From Gymnorhina tibicen (lineage: Eukaryota; Chordata; Aves; Passeriformes; Artamidae): DNA of 64,000 nt. Where the stretch lies: contig VXAZ01006807.1 in the NCBI GenBank assembly GCA_013399875.1, forward strand, positions 1 to 64,000. The letters are read 5' to 3'. Position 1 is the stretch's first letter; each line of letters starts with the position of its first letter. The translations under genes were made by a program, and so were the position numbers. The notes below the pieces were generated by a model that saw only the letters and a list, made by a program, of their open reading frames with translations, did not search any database and had not been told where the DNA came from. Positions 1-12,100 of this stretch are shown one piece after another.

Positions 1-3000
1 ACAGGGCACACCGCCACAATTGAATTAATGTGATATTTGGCAAGTAACACTTTACCATATGCTACCTATTATTCTGTTCTCATGTATGTCCAGCATGTAT
101 TTTGAAAATGAGCTGGATATAGAATTTAGAGGAGTACCCTATACAATCAAATTTAATACAATGGAGAAACACAACAGGAAATAAAAATTAATCTTGTAGG
201 AGCATTTAGGGTGACAAACATGTAATATAATTGTAGACCAGGCAGCCTAGCACTGATCCTGAGCAGAGTAATTCATTAATCGATGTAGAAGTTTGATTAA
301 TCAGAACTAAAAGTGGGTGATAATGTGTCAATCAAATAGGAAAACACAAGCAAGATCTTGTAGCATGAATTTGATAATGTTTATCTGTAACATCAAGAGA
401 AAGTTTGATAAAGAGTTTACTGCTGACTTCTAAGAACCTCTGTAGATAACTGACTTGGGCCCACACAATATTTTGAAGAAACTGAGTGGTATGAAATTAG
501 AATAGCCATTGTTGTAATAGAGACAAAAGAGTCTTGTTAAAATCAAGATATAAAGTCTGCTGCTAGGGGATAAATTTGGGTTAGTTACTCCATTATAAAA
601 TTTTTAATAAAATGTTCTAGATAAACACTAGTTATTTGTTTGTTCTAATCTTTTGGTGCTGATAAAGAGCCTAATAATTTGCTCAAGAATCTTGGAAGTG
701 TTAATTCACATGTTTCCTGATCCTGTATTTTAATACTTAAAAAAAGCAGTCTTTTGTGCAGCGGAAACTCTTGAAGATAATCACTTATGGCCCAGATTGC
801 TCTGGCTTCTCCTTAAGTATCCTATAATCACTTGTATCAGCTACACAGCTGATTATATTTATTTCATTTAGATATTATTTATCCTTTTCTCATCCTGCCT
901 TTTTAGGCCTGTTGCATTATTAAAATTTTAATTAATACTTTTTGTTTAACAATATTCCTCTATACCCATTCTTAGCCATATGTGTTTGCTTCTCCTTTTT
1001 GCTCTTTCAAAAGTAATAGCTTTCATAGCAAAGTAGTGTCATCCTATGTTTACCTTTACCTTGCATCACCATCAGTTTGCCATGATGATTTTTTTGCACT
1101 AAATACCAGCACTACGCTTCAGAATAAGTTCCTAAAACGTCTTGTTTGTACATCATTTTTGATGATGAGAAAAATTGGGAAAATTCAGTTTATGTGGAAA
1201 AAACCAAAACCTAAGTTTTCCCGACTTCTTTGTATTTCACACAAGAAAATATGTTTTGGAAGCAATTTTAATTGTTACTTCGTGACCATTTTCAGTAACA
1301 GTTTATTTCCCTGAAGGACAATGTGTGGTATTCACCTTATTTTACCCAACAACATTATTTCAGTCTAATGGTTCTCTTTGGAGGTTTTTAGCTATGGAAG
1401 AGAAATCTTTACTGAATAGAAATCGGAGAATTTTTGCTGAGGAACTTTATGCTTGAAAAATTGAATTATTAATGAAAATATAATTTACATGAAATTTTAT
1501 CCTAGTAGATTCTCATGATGAAATACTCTCTAGTTCTGTGTTTAATTTTATTCAGCTGTCTCAACCTTCTCCCGATTATGTAGTGTAGACCACAAATATT
1601 CTCTGCCTGCTTCAAATTTTCTAATATATAGCACAAAGAAGAGTCAAAAGACTGAAACATACCTGAGCTTCTGTTGTTTGGGGAAAAACTATATATATCT
1701 GATCCCTGGTATCACCCAGGCTGGCTTCAGTTTCACTGACTGCATAAATTGTACTCTCATGACAAGATCCTCAAATATTTATTGTTCCTTAAGACAGAAA
1801 TACTTTCCATTAAAATGTGTTTCTTAACAAGTTTTCACAATAATTATAGTCTCCTTTTTTTTTCCCCTCATGGGATTCTTACAAGTTCAGAACTAAAGGC
1901 ACAAACTTTACCACAGAGATCCACATTTTTGCCATTTCTAGTTATGAAACTGGAGGACTAACGAAAGCGTTTTGACACTTTGCAGGAGGTCATTTATGCA
2001 TGTCTGCTGATAGAAATATTTAACTTTTCTTCTCATCTTCAAAATGCCTCAGCAAAATGTGGTTTAAAAAAAGGAGGGAAAAAAAAACTCTACGGAGCCT
2101 ACATCCTAACAAGTTCCTTTCTTCATACCAAAAAACCCCTAAAAAATAAGGGTTTTTTTTTCTTAATAATAGAAGAGTCATGATTTCTAAGCCAGGTGAA
2201 AAGCTGCCATGTTGTCCCTCTGAGGGGTAATATTTCCAGTAACTTTTTGGTATAATACTGGGATGCATCATTCCACAAGGTAAAGAAAAATGCAATATTG
2301 TTTCACAGGCTTAGAGGAACATCTGAAGATAAAAACAAACAAACAAACAAAATTTATTTCTACAGAATATAAAAAGTTGTGCTATTTTATATTCCTGTTT
2401 TTCAGATAACAGTGCAGGTCGAGAAGGAGATTTATGTACCAAGCCAGACAAGAGAAAAACCTGTAGAAGCTAAAATTGTAAAAAATTTCCCAGGGCTACC
2501 AAACCCCTTGTTTACAACACTTTTCTTGGAAAGAAAATCTAGGGCATCCTTTTGTGCTGACTTTACACAACAGATATGTGTCATTTTATTGCCCGTATTC
2601 GCTTGAGTCCAACACACATTTTATAGAAGCAGTCAAACCACTGATGTATTAATTTTCTCCACTACATTGGTGAGACATTGCAGTTTATTTTAATACATGG
2701 TGGAAACATTTAAGCATGCACAAATTTTAGTATTGTTATTCCAAAGGTGCTATTCTATCTTGTGTTCTCATGCAGCAGTTAAACTTCAGTTTGATCCCCA
2801 GGTTTAAGGTTTGAAAAGTTCTTTCCAAACCCTCTAGTGGCACTTTCCCACATCTGGAATTTCTCTCTTGTCTTAGAGATGCCTGACTAATATACTATCA
2901 TAGGGCTAAGGGGAAAAAAAAAGCTATTAGCAGCCAAATCTGATATTTAAAATTTTTTTGGCAGTAAATACATATGTGTGTTCTAAAGAGTAGATGAGAA

Positions 3001-3290
3001 ACAGAACTTGAAAAAAAGCTGCTTCTTCTATCCAGTTTTTGGTATCACTGTCACATTTACTTATTTAGTTATATGTGTTTGCTATATTGTTAAAAATAAA
3101 ATTCACTTATAAGGTTGTTTTGTCCTTCAGTCTCTATACATAGGACAGCATTTCTGTAGAGATCCCTTCCTAAGCAGATGCCTAGTTCCATGTGTTTATA
3201 ACACTGTCACCACTATGGCTAAAGAGCTCTTTGAGTTAATCCAAGATGGCTTTTATGACCATTTTTATTTGTTCAGGGAAGAAAATATAA
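1..3290. other. Upstream intergenic DNA, no gene recognised
   Basis: AT-rich sequence with no convincing exon. The open frames present are short (110 codons or fewer), have no recognisable similarity and are not flanked by good splice sites. It holds an (AAAC)n stretch near 2331 and a small A/T-rich hairpin near 2130-2158. In human the gene on this side is ESYT2, transcribed away from DYNC2I1; I saw none of its exons. Confidence 0.6.
2331..2352. repeat. (AAAC)n simple repeat
   Basis: About five AAAC units in a row, read directly. Confidence 0.8.
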
Positions 3291-4040
3291 AATCATAGAG
3301 TCATATCAAAGTTTGGGTTGGGAGGGACCTTTAAGATCACGTAGTTCCAACTCTCTTGCCATGGGCAGAGGCACCTTCCAGGTTGCTCAGAGCTCCATCC
3401 AACCTAGCCTTGAGTACTTCCAGGGATGGGGCATCCACAGTTTCTCTGGGCAACCTGTTCCAGTTCCTCACCCACCACCTTCACAGTAAAGAATTTTTTC
3501 CCAATAATCAATCTAAATCTACTCTCTTTTACTTTGAATCCATTCCCCCTTGTCCTGTCACCACATGCTCTTGTAAAAAGTCCCTCTCTGTCTTTCTTAC
3601 AGGCTCCCTTCAGGTACTGGAAGGCTGCAATGATGTCACCCCAAAGCCTTCTTTTCTCCAGGCTGAACAATCACAATTCTCTGAGCCTTTCCTTGTAGGA
3701 GAGGTGCTCCATCCCCCTGAGCACCTTGGTGGCCTCTTGTGGACTCGCTCCCACGGTTTGATGTCCTTCCTGTGCTGGGAACCCAGAGCTGGAGGCAGCT
3801 CTGCAGGTGGGGTCTCACCAGAGCAGGACAGGGGGGCAGAATCCCCTCCCTCCCCTGCTGCCCACGGTGCTTTGGATGCAGCCCAGGACACATTTGGATT
3901 TCTGGGCTGTGAGTGCCCATGGCTGGCTCAAGTCCAGCCTCTCACCCACCAGCACCCCCAAGTCCTTCCGGGCAGGGCTGCTCTCGATCTGCTCATCCCT
4001 CAGCCTGTGTTTATTCTGGGGGTTGCCCCAACTCAGATGC
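3291..4040 (-). mobile_element. CR1 LINE fragment, minus strand
   Basis: The left end carries the reverse complement of the CR1 3' terminus (AATCATAGAGTCAT followed by GGTTGGGAGGGACC). The body has standard CR1 3'-region phrases in reverse: CTTCCAGGGATGGGGCATCC, CTTGTAAAAAGTCCCTCTC and CAGGCTGAACAA. About 750 bp are kept, so the copy is 5' truncated, as is usual for CR1. The long open frame on the + strand here (239 codons from 3356) is antisense to the repeat and is not a gene. Boundaries are good to about 10 bp on the left and 30 bp on the right. Confidence 0.93.
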
Positions 4041-5130
4041 TTATAGATTATTATTGTTCTGCCAAAACCAGATAAATAATTCATAAGAAGGCTTATAAAT
4101 ATTTTAGTATCCATAGATGTTTATATTTAGTGGATGTAATTTAGCCCTTAAAAGTCATACTTACATTTATGGTGTGTTTGGGCTTTTTTTTTTTCCTTGG
4201 GTTTTTGTGTATGTGTTTTGTTTGTTTGTGTGAGGGTGGTTTTTTTTTTTAATAAAATATTAAGATGGAGGGGTTTTGTTCATAATTGCATACGTGATTT
4301 ACTTTTCTGCTACATGATAAAGGAAAATATTTCACAGTTTGGACAGTGGAAACTTTTACAGCATTTTTAATTTATTCTGGAAATACGAATACAAGGCAAG
4401 GTATCACGGGTTTGTATGTACTTGTCAACTGACTATTTAAGACCAAGTATAAGGGGTTAAATTTTATCTCTTTGAAGTCAGCCACAAACTCGAATTGAAC
4501 TATGACAAGAATGTTTCTCAAATGCAGAAATGCATCTTCCTTTGCTTCCCCCCCCAGTCAGTTTTCTACAACCATCAATATTAGCAGTAGCAGTTACATA
4601 TTAACTTTATTTACACTCTGAAAATAGGGAAAAAAGTTAAAAGAACCCAGAGGAATTTTCACTTGGTCTTTTAAATTGTACATGTTAATGGGTTGTAAAT
4701 ATTTGCTGTGAAATGGCACACACCTTTCCTTCAGGCAACCATCGAGCTCATTCCAGGTGTGTTTGGTGAGCTGCCACTTGTGCTTTGTTGCAGAAATCAG
4801 CCCTGGTGCTTGTCACTGGGGGAGTATTATTACCATTTTAATGTATTTGTACAAGTGTTCTTCATACCTGCCTCTACCCAGCAGCTGGATAAGTGGCAGA
4901 TTAAGCATAGCACCCTTTCACAGTTTTTTTGCCCTGCAGTAATTGTGCAAAACTTTATTACAAGTGAGTCAGCCACGATTAGGGATGGTTTCACGATACA
5001 CTTAACCTAGAGTAAGTCGGTGCTGAAGAGGAGAACAACAGTGCTTGAGGGCTGTGGGGATGTGTGCCCCATCCCCAGCTCACAGGGTCTGAGCTCTCAC
5101 CTGTGGGAACCCAGCTGGGCACCAGCTCCA
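4041..5130. other. Spacer between two CR1 copies
   Basis: No gene seen. It contains a T/G-rich low-complexity stretch at about 4171-4250 with runs of T and TTTG units. Confidence 0.6.
4171..4250. repeat. T/G-rich low-complexity tract
   Basis: Long T runs mixed with GTTTG and TGTG units and almost no C or A, read directly. Confidence 0.7.
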
Positions 5131-5838
5131 AATCACAGAATGGGTCAGGCTGGAAGGGAGAACAGTGGGTCATCTGGTCTTTCCATCACAATTCACCAAC
5201 TCATCTCACTTCAGTAAAGAGGTGATCGATGTACTACAGTTATTGAAATTAGAATATGATCAGTGGGTCATCTGGTCCAACCTCACTGCTCCAGCAGGGT
5301 CATCCCAGAGCACATGGCACAGGATTCTGTCCAGATGACTCTGGAATATCTCCAGTGAGGGAGACTCCACAGCCTCTCTGGACAGTTCCAGTGTATGGTC
5401 ACCTGCACAGTAAAGAAGTTCTTCCTCATGTTCAAGTGGAACTTCTGTGCAGCAGTTTCTGCACGGTGTCTCTTGTCCTATTACTCAGCATCACCAAGCA
5501 GAGCCTGGTCCATACTCTTGGCACCCTCCCATAGGTATTTATACACGTTAACGAGGCCCCCTCTCACTTGTCCCTTCTTGAGGCTAAACAGGCCCCGCTC
5601 CCTCAGCCTTTCCTTGTAAGAGATGCTCCTGTCCCTTCATGACCTTCGCTGCCCTCCGCTGGACCCGCGTCAGGAGCTCCATGTCTCTCCTGTACTGAGG
5701 AGCCCAGAACTGCACACAGCACTCCAGCTGTGCCTCACCAGGACTGAGTAGAGAGGCAGGATCACCTCCCTGACCTGCTGGCAGTGCTCTTCCTAACGCA
5801 CCCCAGGATCCCCTTGTCCTTGTCCACAAGGGCCCGCT
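5131..5838 (-). mobile_element. CR1 LINE fragment, minus strand, next to the DYNC2I1 promoter
   Basis: The left end (AATCACAGAATGGGTCAGG) is the reversed CR1 3' end. The rest has CR1 phrases such as AAGAAGTTCTTCCTCATGTT, CTCCAGCTGTGCCTCACCAG and TTGTCCACAAGGGCCCGCTGG. The copy is interrupted: 17 bp are repeated at 5163-5179 and 5261-5277 with 81 bp of unrelated sequence between. The right end blends into the GC-rich promoter, so 5838 is approximate. Confidence 0.92.
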
Positions 5839-6110
5839 GGACCGGGAAAACCTTCCCGCGGCCATGCCGCCACCCAGGCGGCGCCGGCGCATCCATCGCT
5901 CGGCGAGCGGCTGCCCCCCCTGGTTGCCGGGGCGGTCCCGCACGCAGCGCCCGATCGCGGCCCGCGGCGGCGGACGCGGCCTCCCGGCCCCATGGACGGG
6001 GACAAGGTGAGGGGCAGCGGCCGGGCGAGCGGGGCGGGGGACAGCGCCGGTGTCTCCTCTGCTGCCCCGAGAACCCCCGCGGCTCTGCTGGGGCCGGTCG
6101 GGTCGCCTTG
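5839..6110 (+). promoter_or_regulatory. DYNC2I1: CpG-rich promoter and first exon region of DYNC2I1
   Basis: Base composition changes abruptly from AT-rich DNA to a dense GC and CpG block that covers the start codon at 5992. A GC box (GGGGCGGGGG) lies at about 6029-6038, and there is a GTTGCC half-site at 5923-5928. No TATA box was seen. This is the usual form of a broadly expressed vertebrate promoter. The transcription start is not visible from sequence alone but should lie in about 5840-5985. Confidence 0.8.
5992..6006 (+). CDS. DYNC2I1: DYNC2I1 coding exon 1
   Basis: It encodes only MDGDK (human MEPGK) and is followed by the donor GTGAGG. The start was chosen because the next exon continues directly into the conserved KRTKEDTWK. 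The ATG has G at +4 but C at -3. Phase 0 at the end. Confidence 0.9.
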
Positions 6111-9100
6111 TTTTGTCAGCACGGCGGTGAATCCCCCCGCCACCACAACAGCCGTAGCAAGGAAATCCTTATCCCTCTCGCAGAGAGATGAGGTTGTGCC
6201 AGCCGCACGTCCTCCTGCAGAAGGGAATAGGTGGTTAAGGAAATACGGAAATACCCGTTGTTTCACATTCCAGATAAAAGTGTGTTTAATAATTGATGCT
6301 CCTGTAACCGCTAATTGTCGGGCTTTAGTTCTTCAGGAACACACGTAACTTTTGCATTAAGGTATTAAATTATTGAACGTTTGTAGAGCTCCAGAATAAA
6401 GGAAACAAAACCACATGCGCATGCTAACGTCACTGTGTGACATTTTCACTTGAAAAAGCAGAAGTGCCAAATCACTGAGCTAATGATTTGCGATGGAAAA
6501 GTGAAACTTTGATCTCACATTTTTCAGGTGTGTTGCTGTGAGAGTGCCCAAGAGCCGGAGGCAGTGGCAGGAGCAGCCACACTGAATGAGGAACCCTCCT
6601 TTTGCTACTTCTGTTCTATCAGTCGTGCTCTTACCTATTTGTGGGCTCTCAAATTGGCAACTCGTATTGGAAATAAGAAAGATAAATGTTTACATGTGAA
6701 AAATAAAGTACTTTGCTCTGGCTTAAAAATTAAAGACAGAATTTTGTCTTACTGTTCTTTTGTTTCTTTTTCTTTAGAATCATATTTAACTGAGTTCTTA
6801 TATTACTTAAAAACAGTATGTTCTGAAAACCTCTTATCTTTCTAGTTGTGAGTGAAGAAACCCCTGCTGATCTCTTTCAGAGTTTATCTAAAGGAACAAT
6901 ATTTGTTCCACTGACTGCTTTTTCTTTAGATTAAAGGACAGATTCTTAAATGGTAAAAATTTTCATAGCACTTTTTGAGTTCAGTAAATCTGTGGCATTT
7001 CATGTGAGCTGAATGCTCTCGGGTGGATGAATTAACTTAAACCCCAGTGTCATTTAAGTAACTAATCTTAATCTGGATTTAAATGAGTATATAAGTACTT
7101 CTAAATTAGCAGACGGGTGAGAAAGTTCAATAAATCCTTTAAAAGTTTGTTTTAAACATTTTTGTGTGGACATTTACTTACAGAGGGACAGTGGTCTCAA
7201 TGTTGTTAAGACCTTTATAAAATATCTCCTGTTTTCCCTGTTTGTTTATTATACTCCTGAAAAAGCAGAGATTTAGGTGGAAAATCATCATACACAAAAT
7301 CAACAGGTTCTGGTTGTGGTGGGGAGGTGAAAACTGCAGACCCCAGAAAACTGGCAGATGCATATTATGGGGTGCCAGAGAATCACCTGTGAATGTTTGC
7401 TCCATGCTTTTTGCCTCAGCTTTGAAATAAACCTGAAGCTGCCTTATCTGATGTCTGTTGGTTATGCTGATTTTATGCTATTAGCATCATTAGCATCATT
7501 AGCATTCTTGCTTTGTTTGCTGATACGTACCTAAATATTGTCTAAAACAAAACCATGATCATATGTTAGGGATTTTAAATCGGTTATTTGAGACTATGAA
7601 TCAGCATTCTACTCTCTTCCCATCCATATCCTTTCTTCCAGGTTACGTTCACACAAGTTCTTTTGTGTTTCTTAGGCTTTGTTAAAGCTTGACTTAAGAA
7701 AATTATCAGTTTTGTTTTTACTTTCTCATCTGACTTTGTGCAGCAGCAAATATTTGCATTCTTTGATTTTTTACCTTTTTTAAGTATCAGAAGAAAATAA
7801 AAGGGCACTTTCTTTTTGTTACAAATGCTGCTTTCTTGGGACTTCTCACTGACTTTAGATAAAGTTTACTAGTCCACTATAATCCTCTATAAAATTTAAG
7901 TTTGAAAACACAAGACTTTTTTTATGTAGAATAATTTAAAAATATATATACTGTTAAAATACTACTTCCATATAAGTAATTAACAAAAAAATTGGGCACC
8001 ATATGTACATTTTCTTCCACCAGTGCAGCTCATCATTATACTATTTATCAGTGATTATTTTGTTAATCTTCAGTAGCTTTTGCCAAGTCTAAATTTGAGA
8101 ATCAGGATAGCCTGATCACGTCACTTTAGATGTAGTCATCATCTCCCAATGAACTAGTTAAAATATTCAATAGATTAAAATTCCTCCTTTCCCTTAGTCA
8201 TCTCAAACAATATGATTTTTTTATTTAGTCTTTTTAACAGCAGTCAAGCAGCCAAGTGCAGGAGCTCTGCAAATCAGGATAGAAGAAATATAACCTATTT
8301 TACTAGGGAGCACTCTAGTGAAACATTCATCATGTGTACTTTGATTAGTTTCATTATCTTTTTGCTTTTTACCTTCAGTGCTACATGCAAATATTTCATG
8401 TGTAGTCAACTTACACATGTAGTCTGAGCTTCAGGCTTCTTCCAGCTCCAGTCAGGTGAGATTTACTGCAAATAGATGTTAGAGCTAAATCAAATTCCTG
8501 TTTGCATGATCCTTTCAGTGATACTTGCCATATGTACCTTGATCCTTTCCTTACAAATATGATTAACTGTTAAACAATTTTGCTTCTCCCTGCAAATTGG
8601 TTACTCAGTCTTTTCTGCATTTTCTGTTGTAGAAAAGAACCAAAGAAGATACTTGGAAAGCAGAAGAACTTAGGAAACATCTAAAGGTGGTTTTATTTTA
8701 TTTCTGCTAGTCTTGATGTTAAGTTACTTTACAGCACTAGAATTTATTGATGGTCTAAACATAAAGAGTTGACTGTTCTACAAGCCACTCTGCCTTGTGG
8801 GATCTGTAGTAGCTCTTTAACACTTTCTGGTGCACCAGACACTTTAAATCTGTATCACTGAATACAAATGGTACAGAGCTTTAATGTGTAGCTGCTGAGT
8901 TCCTTGTCACAACTGACTGTTCTGGAATCTCTCCAGTCCAAGGTTATCCAGAGGCTGGCCCACTCTGCTCTTTCTAGCTACATGAGTCATAAAAGACTAC
9001 TCTACAAATTTCTAAATTAGGTAAATGGAAGCAATAGATTGTTACAGTAGTCACACAGCAGTCAGTGGGGTCTGATTTGCTGGCCACCCAAATCCAAGTG

Positions 9101-12100
9101 ACATCTCTGCTTTATATATACTTACTCACTTTCCTACAATGTATATTATCTATTGTGTTTATTATCATCATCTATCATGTTTGTCATGTGTTTTTAAACT
9201 GGTTAATTACATTATCCTTGGTCAAATAGGCATTCAGGCTCTAGTCAGCTATATCATTGATATTCATGTTAGGTTTGTGTTGTGTTTTTTAACAGCTGTT
9301 TTCCAATATGTGTTGTTATTATTATTCCATTTATTAGTTTTTTTCAATAAGCACAGACATAATGTTAGTATTTACAAAGTAAGCCTAGAACTATATCAGG
9401 ATTTTAATAAGGTTTGGGAAATTAAATACACATTTAGTAATCCAGCAATTTTTTTTCACATGAATATACTCTTATCAAAATAGATTGCTGAATTATAATG
9501 ATAGATGTTTTATTTTATTTTAGGCATCACTACCAGATAGTCAAAATGAAGACCAAAAACACAGAGAAAAGAAACTGCAGAGACATAGGACTGTTCATGA
9601 CATAGACCCTAACAGACATGAACGCAAAGACAGAGGGAAGAGCAAGGAAAGAACGACAGAGAGAGAGAGGTTTAAATCCAGTGAAAGGGACAGGGATAAA
9701 AGGAGGGAGAGAGAAAGGGAAAAAGAATACCAAAGAGGAGACCGAGACGGACACAAAGATAAGGTTCAAGAGTCACGTTTGGAGGAGGAGAGACACAGTG
9801 TACTGAAACATAAAGACAAGGAAACTGATAGAGAACGAGACAAAAAGTACAAGACATATGAGATAAGGCAAATAGATTCACAAAATAATCTGACATCATT
9901 TGAAGGAAGAGATACAGAACATCACAGAAGAAGAGAAATCAGGCATCGTTTGGGTAAGTAACTTTGGGTTGTTGTTGTATTTGGAAGTATTTGATATTTA
10001 GATAGGAATACTCTGAAACCATACCCCATCTGTGCAGAGAGGATAAAACAGGCAGGTGTAGTACCTGCTGGCATGTGTATACTTATGGAATGCTGTGGTT
10101 ACCTACTTTTATTTTGATGCTTTTAAAAAAATTGGTGCTTGTTTCCCTTCCTCTGAAGAGAGGATGGATGTCACTGGTTTTGTTGGTCAGTGCCTAGACG
10201 TTCTTTACTGAGTGATCCATTCACTTGCAGGGTGAATGCTACTTGCTACTGAAATCAGTAGCATATGTCATTACTCTTACCATTAAACAAGACTGGAGGG
10301 ATTCATTTGAAGAGAAGAAGGAGTAACCAGCTTTGGAGAGAGAATTCCAACAGAATTCTTTTAGAAAGTTCTTATGTTAGAGAAAATACATTGCTAAAAT
10401 ACTATTTTCTAGACACTGGAGTTAAATATACAGAGTTTGAGTATTATAAAATTTGTTGCCTTATTTATACGTCTGTTTTCTAGAGGAGGAGAAAGCAAGA
10501 ACTGAAGAGCGAGAAAGAAGACATAAAGCGCAGAAGGTAAAGGAAGGGAAATTAGTGAAGTGTTTCCATAACTGAATAAGATAAAGTTGTAGAATAATGA
10601 AGAAACTGGATCAGACTGCAACTCCCAAGAAATCCAAGGGATGCATAGATAGTAAGGTGCTGACAAGTGTTCCAAACACAAACAAAATGTATCTCAACTA
10701 CCCTATTTTAAGGACATATTTAATTCTTATTTTTTTTAATGTAACCATGAAATTAAATTTTCATAGCAAGCAGTGCTTCATTTTTGTACAGCTACATCAA
10801 AAGTTTCCATCTGCTATTTATGCCTTTATTACAACAGTAATTCATCATGTACATCCTACTTTAGACCAGTTAGTAGACAAGAATTAAATTTTTGTGTGAA
10901 GAACATCTAATCCAAAGAATTTTCTATAGCACAGTGTGCAGTGTCCCAGAAGAAATGTCAGAATCTCAAGTGCAGTCATAATTTGAAACTTGTTATCATA
11001 AGAAATAAAAAAAAAATGGCTGGAAGATCCATGTGACAGAAGCATTAAGTACTTAAAATTCAATCCTTTTAAAGGTAAAAAATGGATAGATTTGTGAAGA
11101 TAAAACAGTTTTGCAGAACTTTTTAACCCTTTAATATTATTTTCCTCCCTGCAGGATAATGATGTAAGAAAGAAAATTGAGAAAGTTTTAGCCTACAAAG
11201 TTGAAGAAGGTGAACATGTACACAAGTTAGAGAAACATCAAAAGTTGGATAAAGAGAGAGAAAGAAGACACAGAGAAAAAAAAGAACATTCTATTGGGAC
11301 AGAAAAAGAGAGGCTTTCTAAAGAGAAAAGTCATAAACATTATGGAAAGGAACAGGAAGAAAAGCATAAATCAAAGAGATCTAAAGAAAAATCTTCCCAT
11401 GGAGACAGAGAAGGGCCAGCAGCAGAATCTAATGAGAGAGTGAAAAGTAGAGAAAATGAAAGAAAGAAATATGATCTAAGGGTAGGTTTTGTTAAAACAT
11501 TACCTTATCACTTACTTTAATAATTGATACATTGTTGCTAGGGGAATGATAAAAATACTAGGATTTAGAGGCAACACTTTCTGAAATTTGAGGCTAAAGT
11601 GGTGGATGAATACACTACATCTGTATTTAAGTATACTAATTCAAAATTGATTCTTTCCATACAATTTAAACAAAAAAATTGCCTAAACATTAGAAACGTC
11701 TTTTATTCATAAAAGTCTTTCTTGCTATGACTTCTGAAATTTTTGCAAACACTTTGAAGTGAAGATGTCAAATGGCTTGAGGTCCATTAAATTTTATTAG
11801 CTGCATTTATAGGAAAAAGTATGATTTTAATAGAAGCTACTTTTATGTTGTCTATGAAGGGAGCACAGCTATCCAGCTCATAAGTAGGTACGTGAATATA
11901 GACCCTTTATATTTGTGGGGTTTGCCTCAATTTCTGAACCCATAGAATATCTCTTATATTTCTTATATGGAGCATGATGTTATATCCTAGAGGCTTAATC
12001 AAAACTTTGTAATTTTTTACTGATTTTTATATTGTAAGTATTCATTCTACAAGAATGAGAGAAGGAATATCTAGTAATATGTAGCTCTTGAGATCAAATA

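Larger units (their letters stand above)
6007..8632 (+). other. DYNC2I1: Intron 1 of DYNC2I1
   Basis: A 2626-bp intron, GC-rich for its first 100 bp and then AT-rich. It holds a palindrome-rich motif cluster at 6414-6441 and a nine-base tandem repeat at 7480-7506. No other gene or recognised mobile element was seen. Confidence 0.85.

Noticed and set aside
3356..4075. 239-codon + strand open frame, the longest continuous frame in the window
   Set aside because: It lies antisense to a minus-strand CR1 fragment and has no known domain; repeat-derived.
4121..4145. Reverse-strand resemblance to the NYIH segment of VIPR-type receptors
   Set aside because: The next codon would be a stop and the rest of the segment does not match.
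5793..6266. 157-codon minus-strand open frame over the promoter
   Set aside because: GC-rich CpG-island DNA stays open by chance; the arginine/glycine/alanine-rich translation has no known similarity and it overlaps exon 1 on the other strand.
9618..9806. Alternative + frame starting at an ATG inside exon 3
   Set aside because: The exon frame that joins exons 2 and 4 differs; this frame is open only because the exon is purine-rich.
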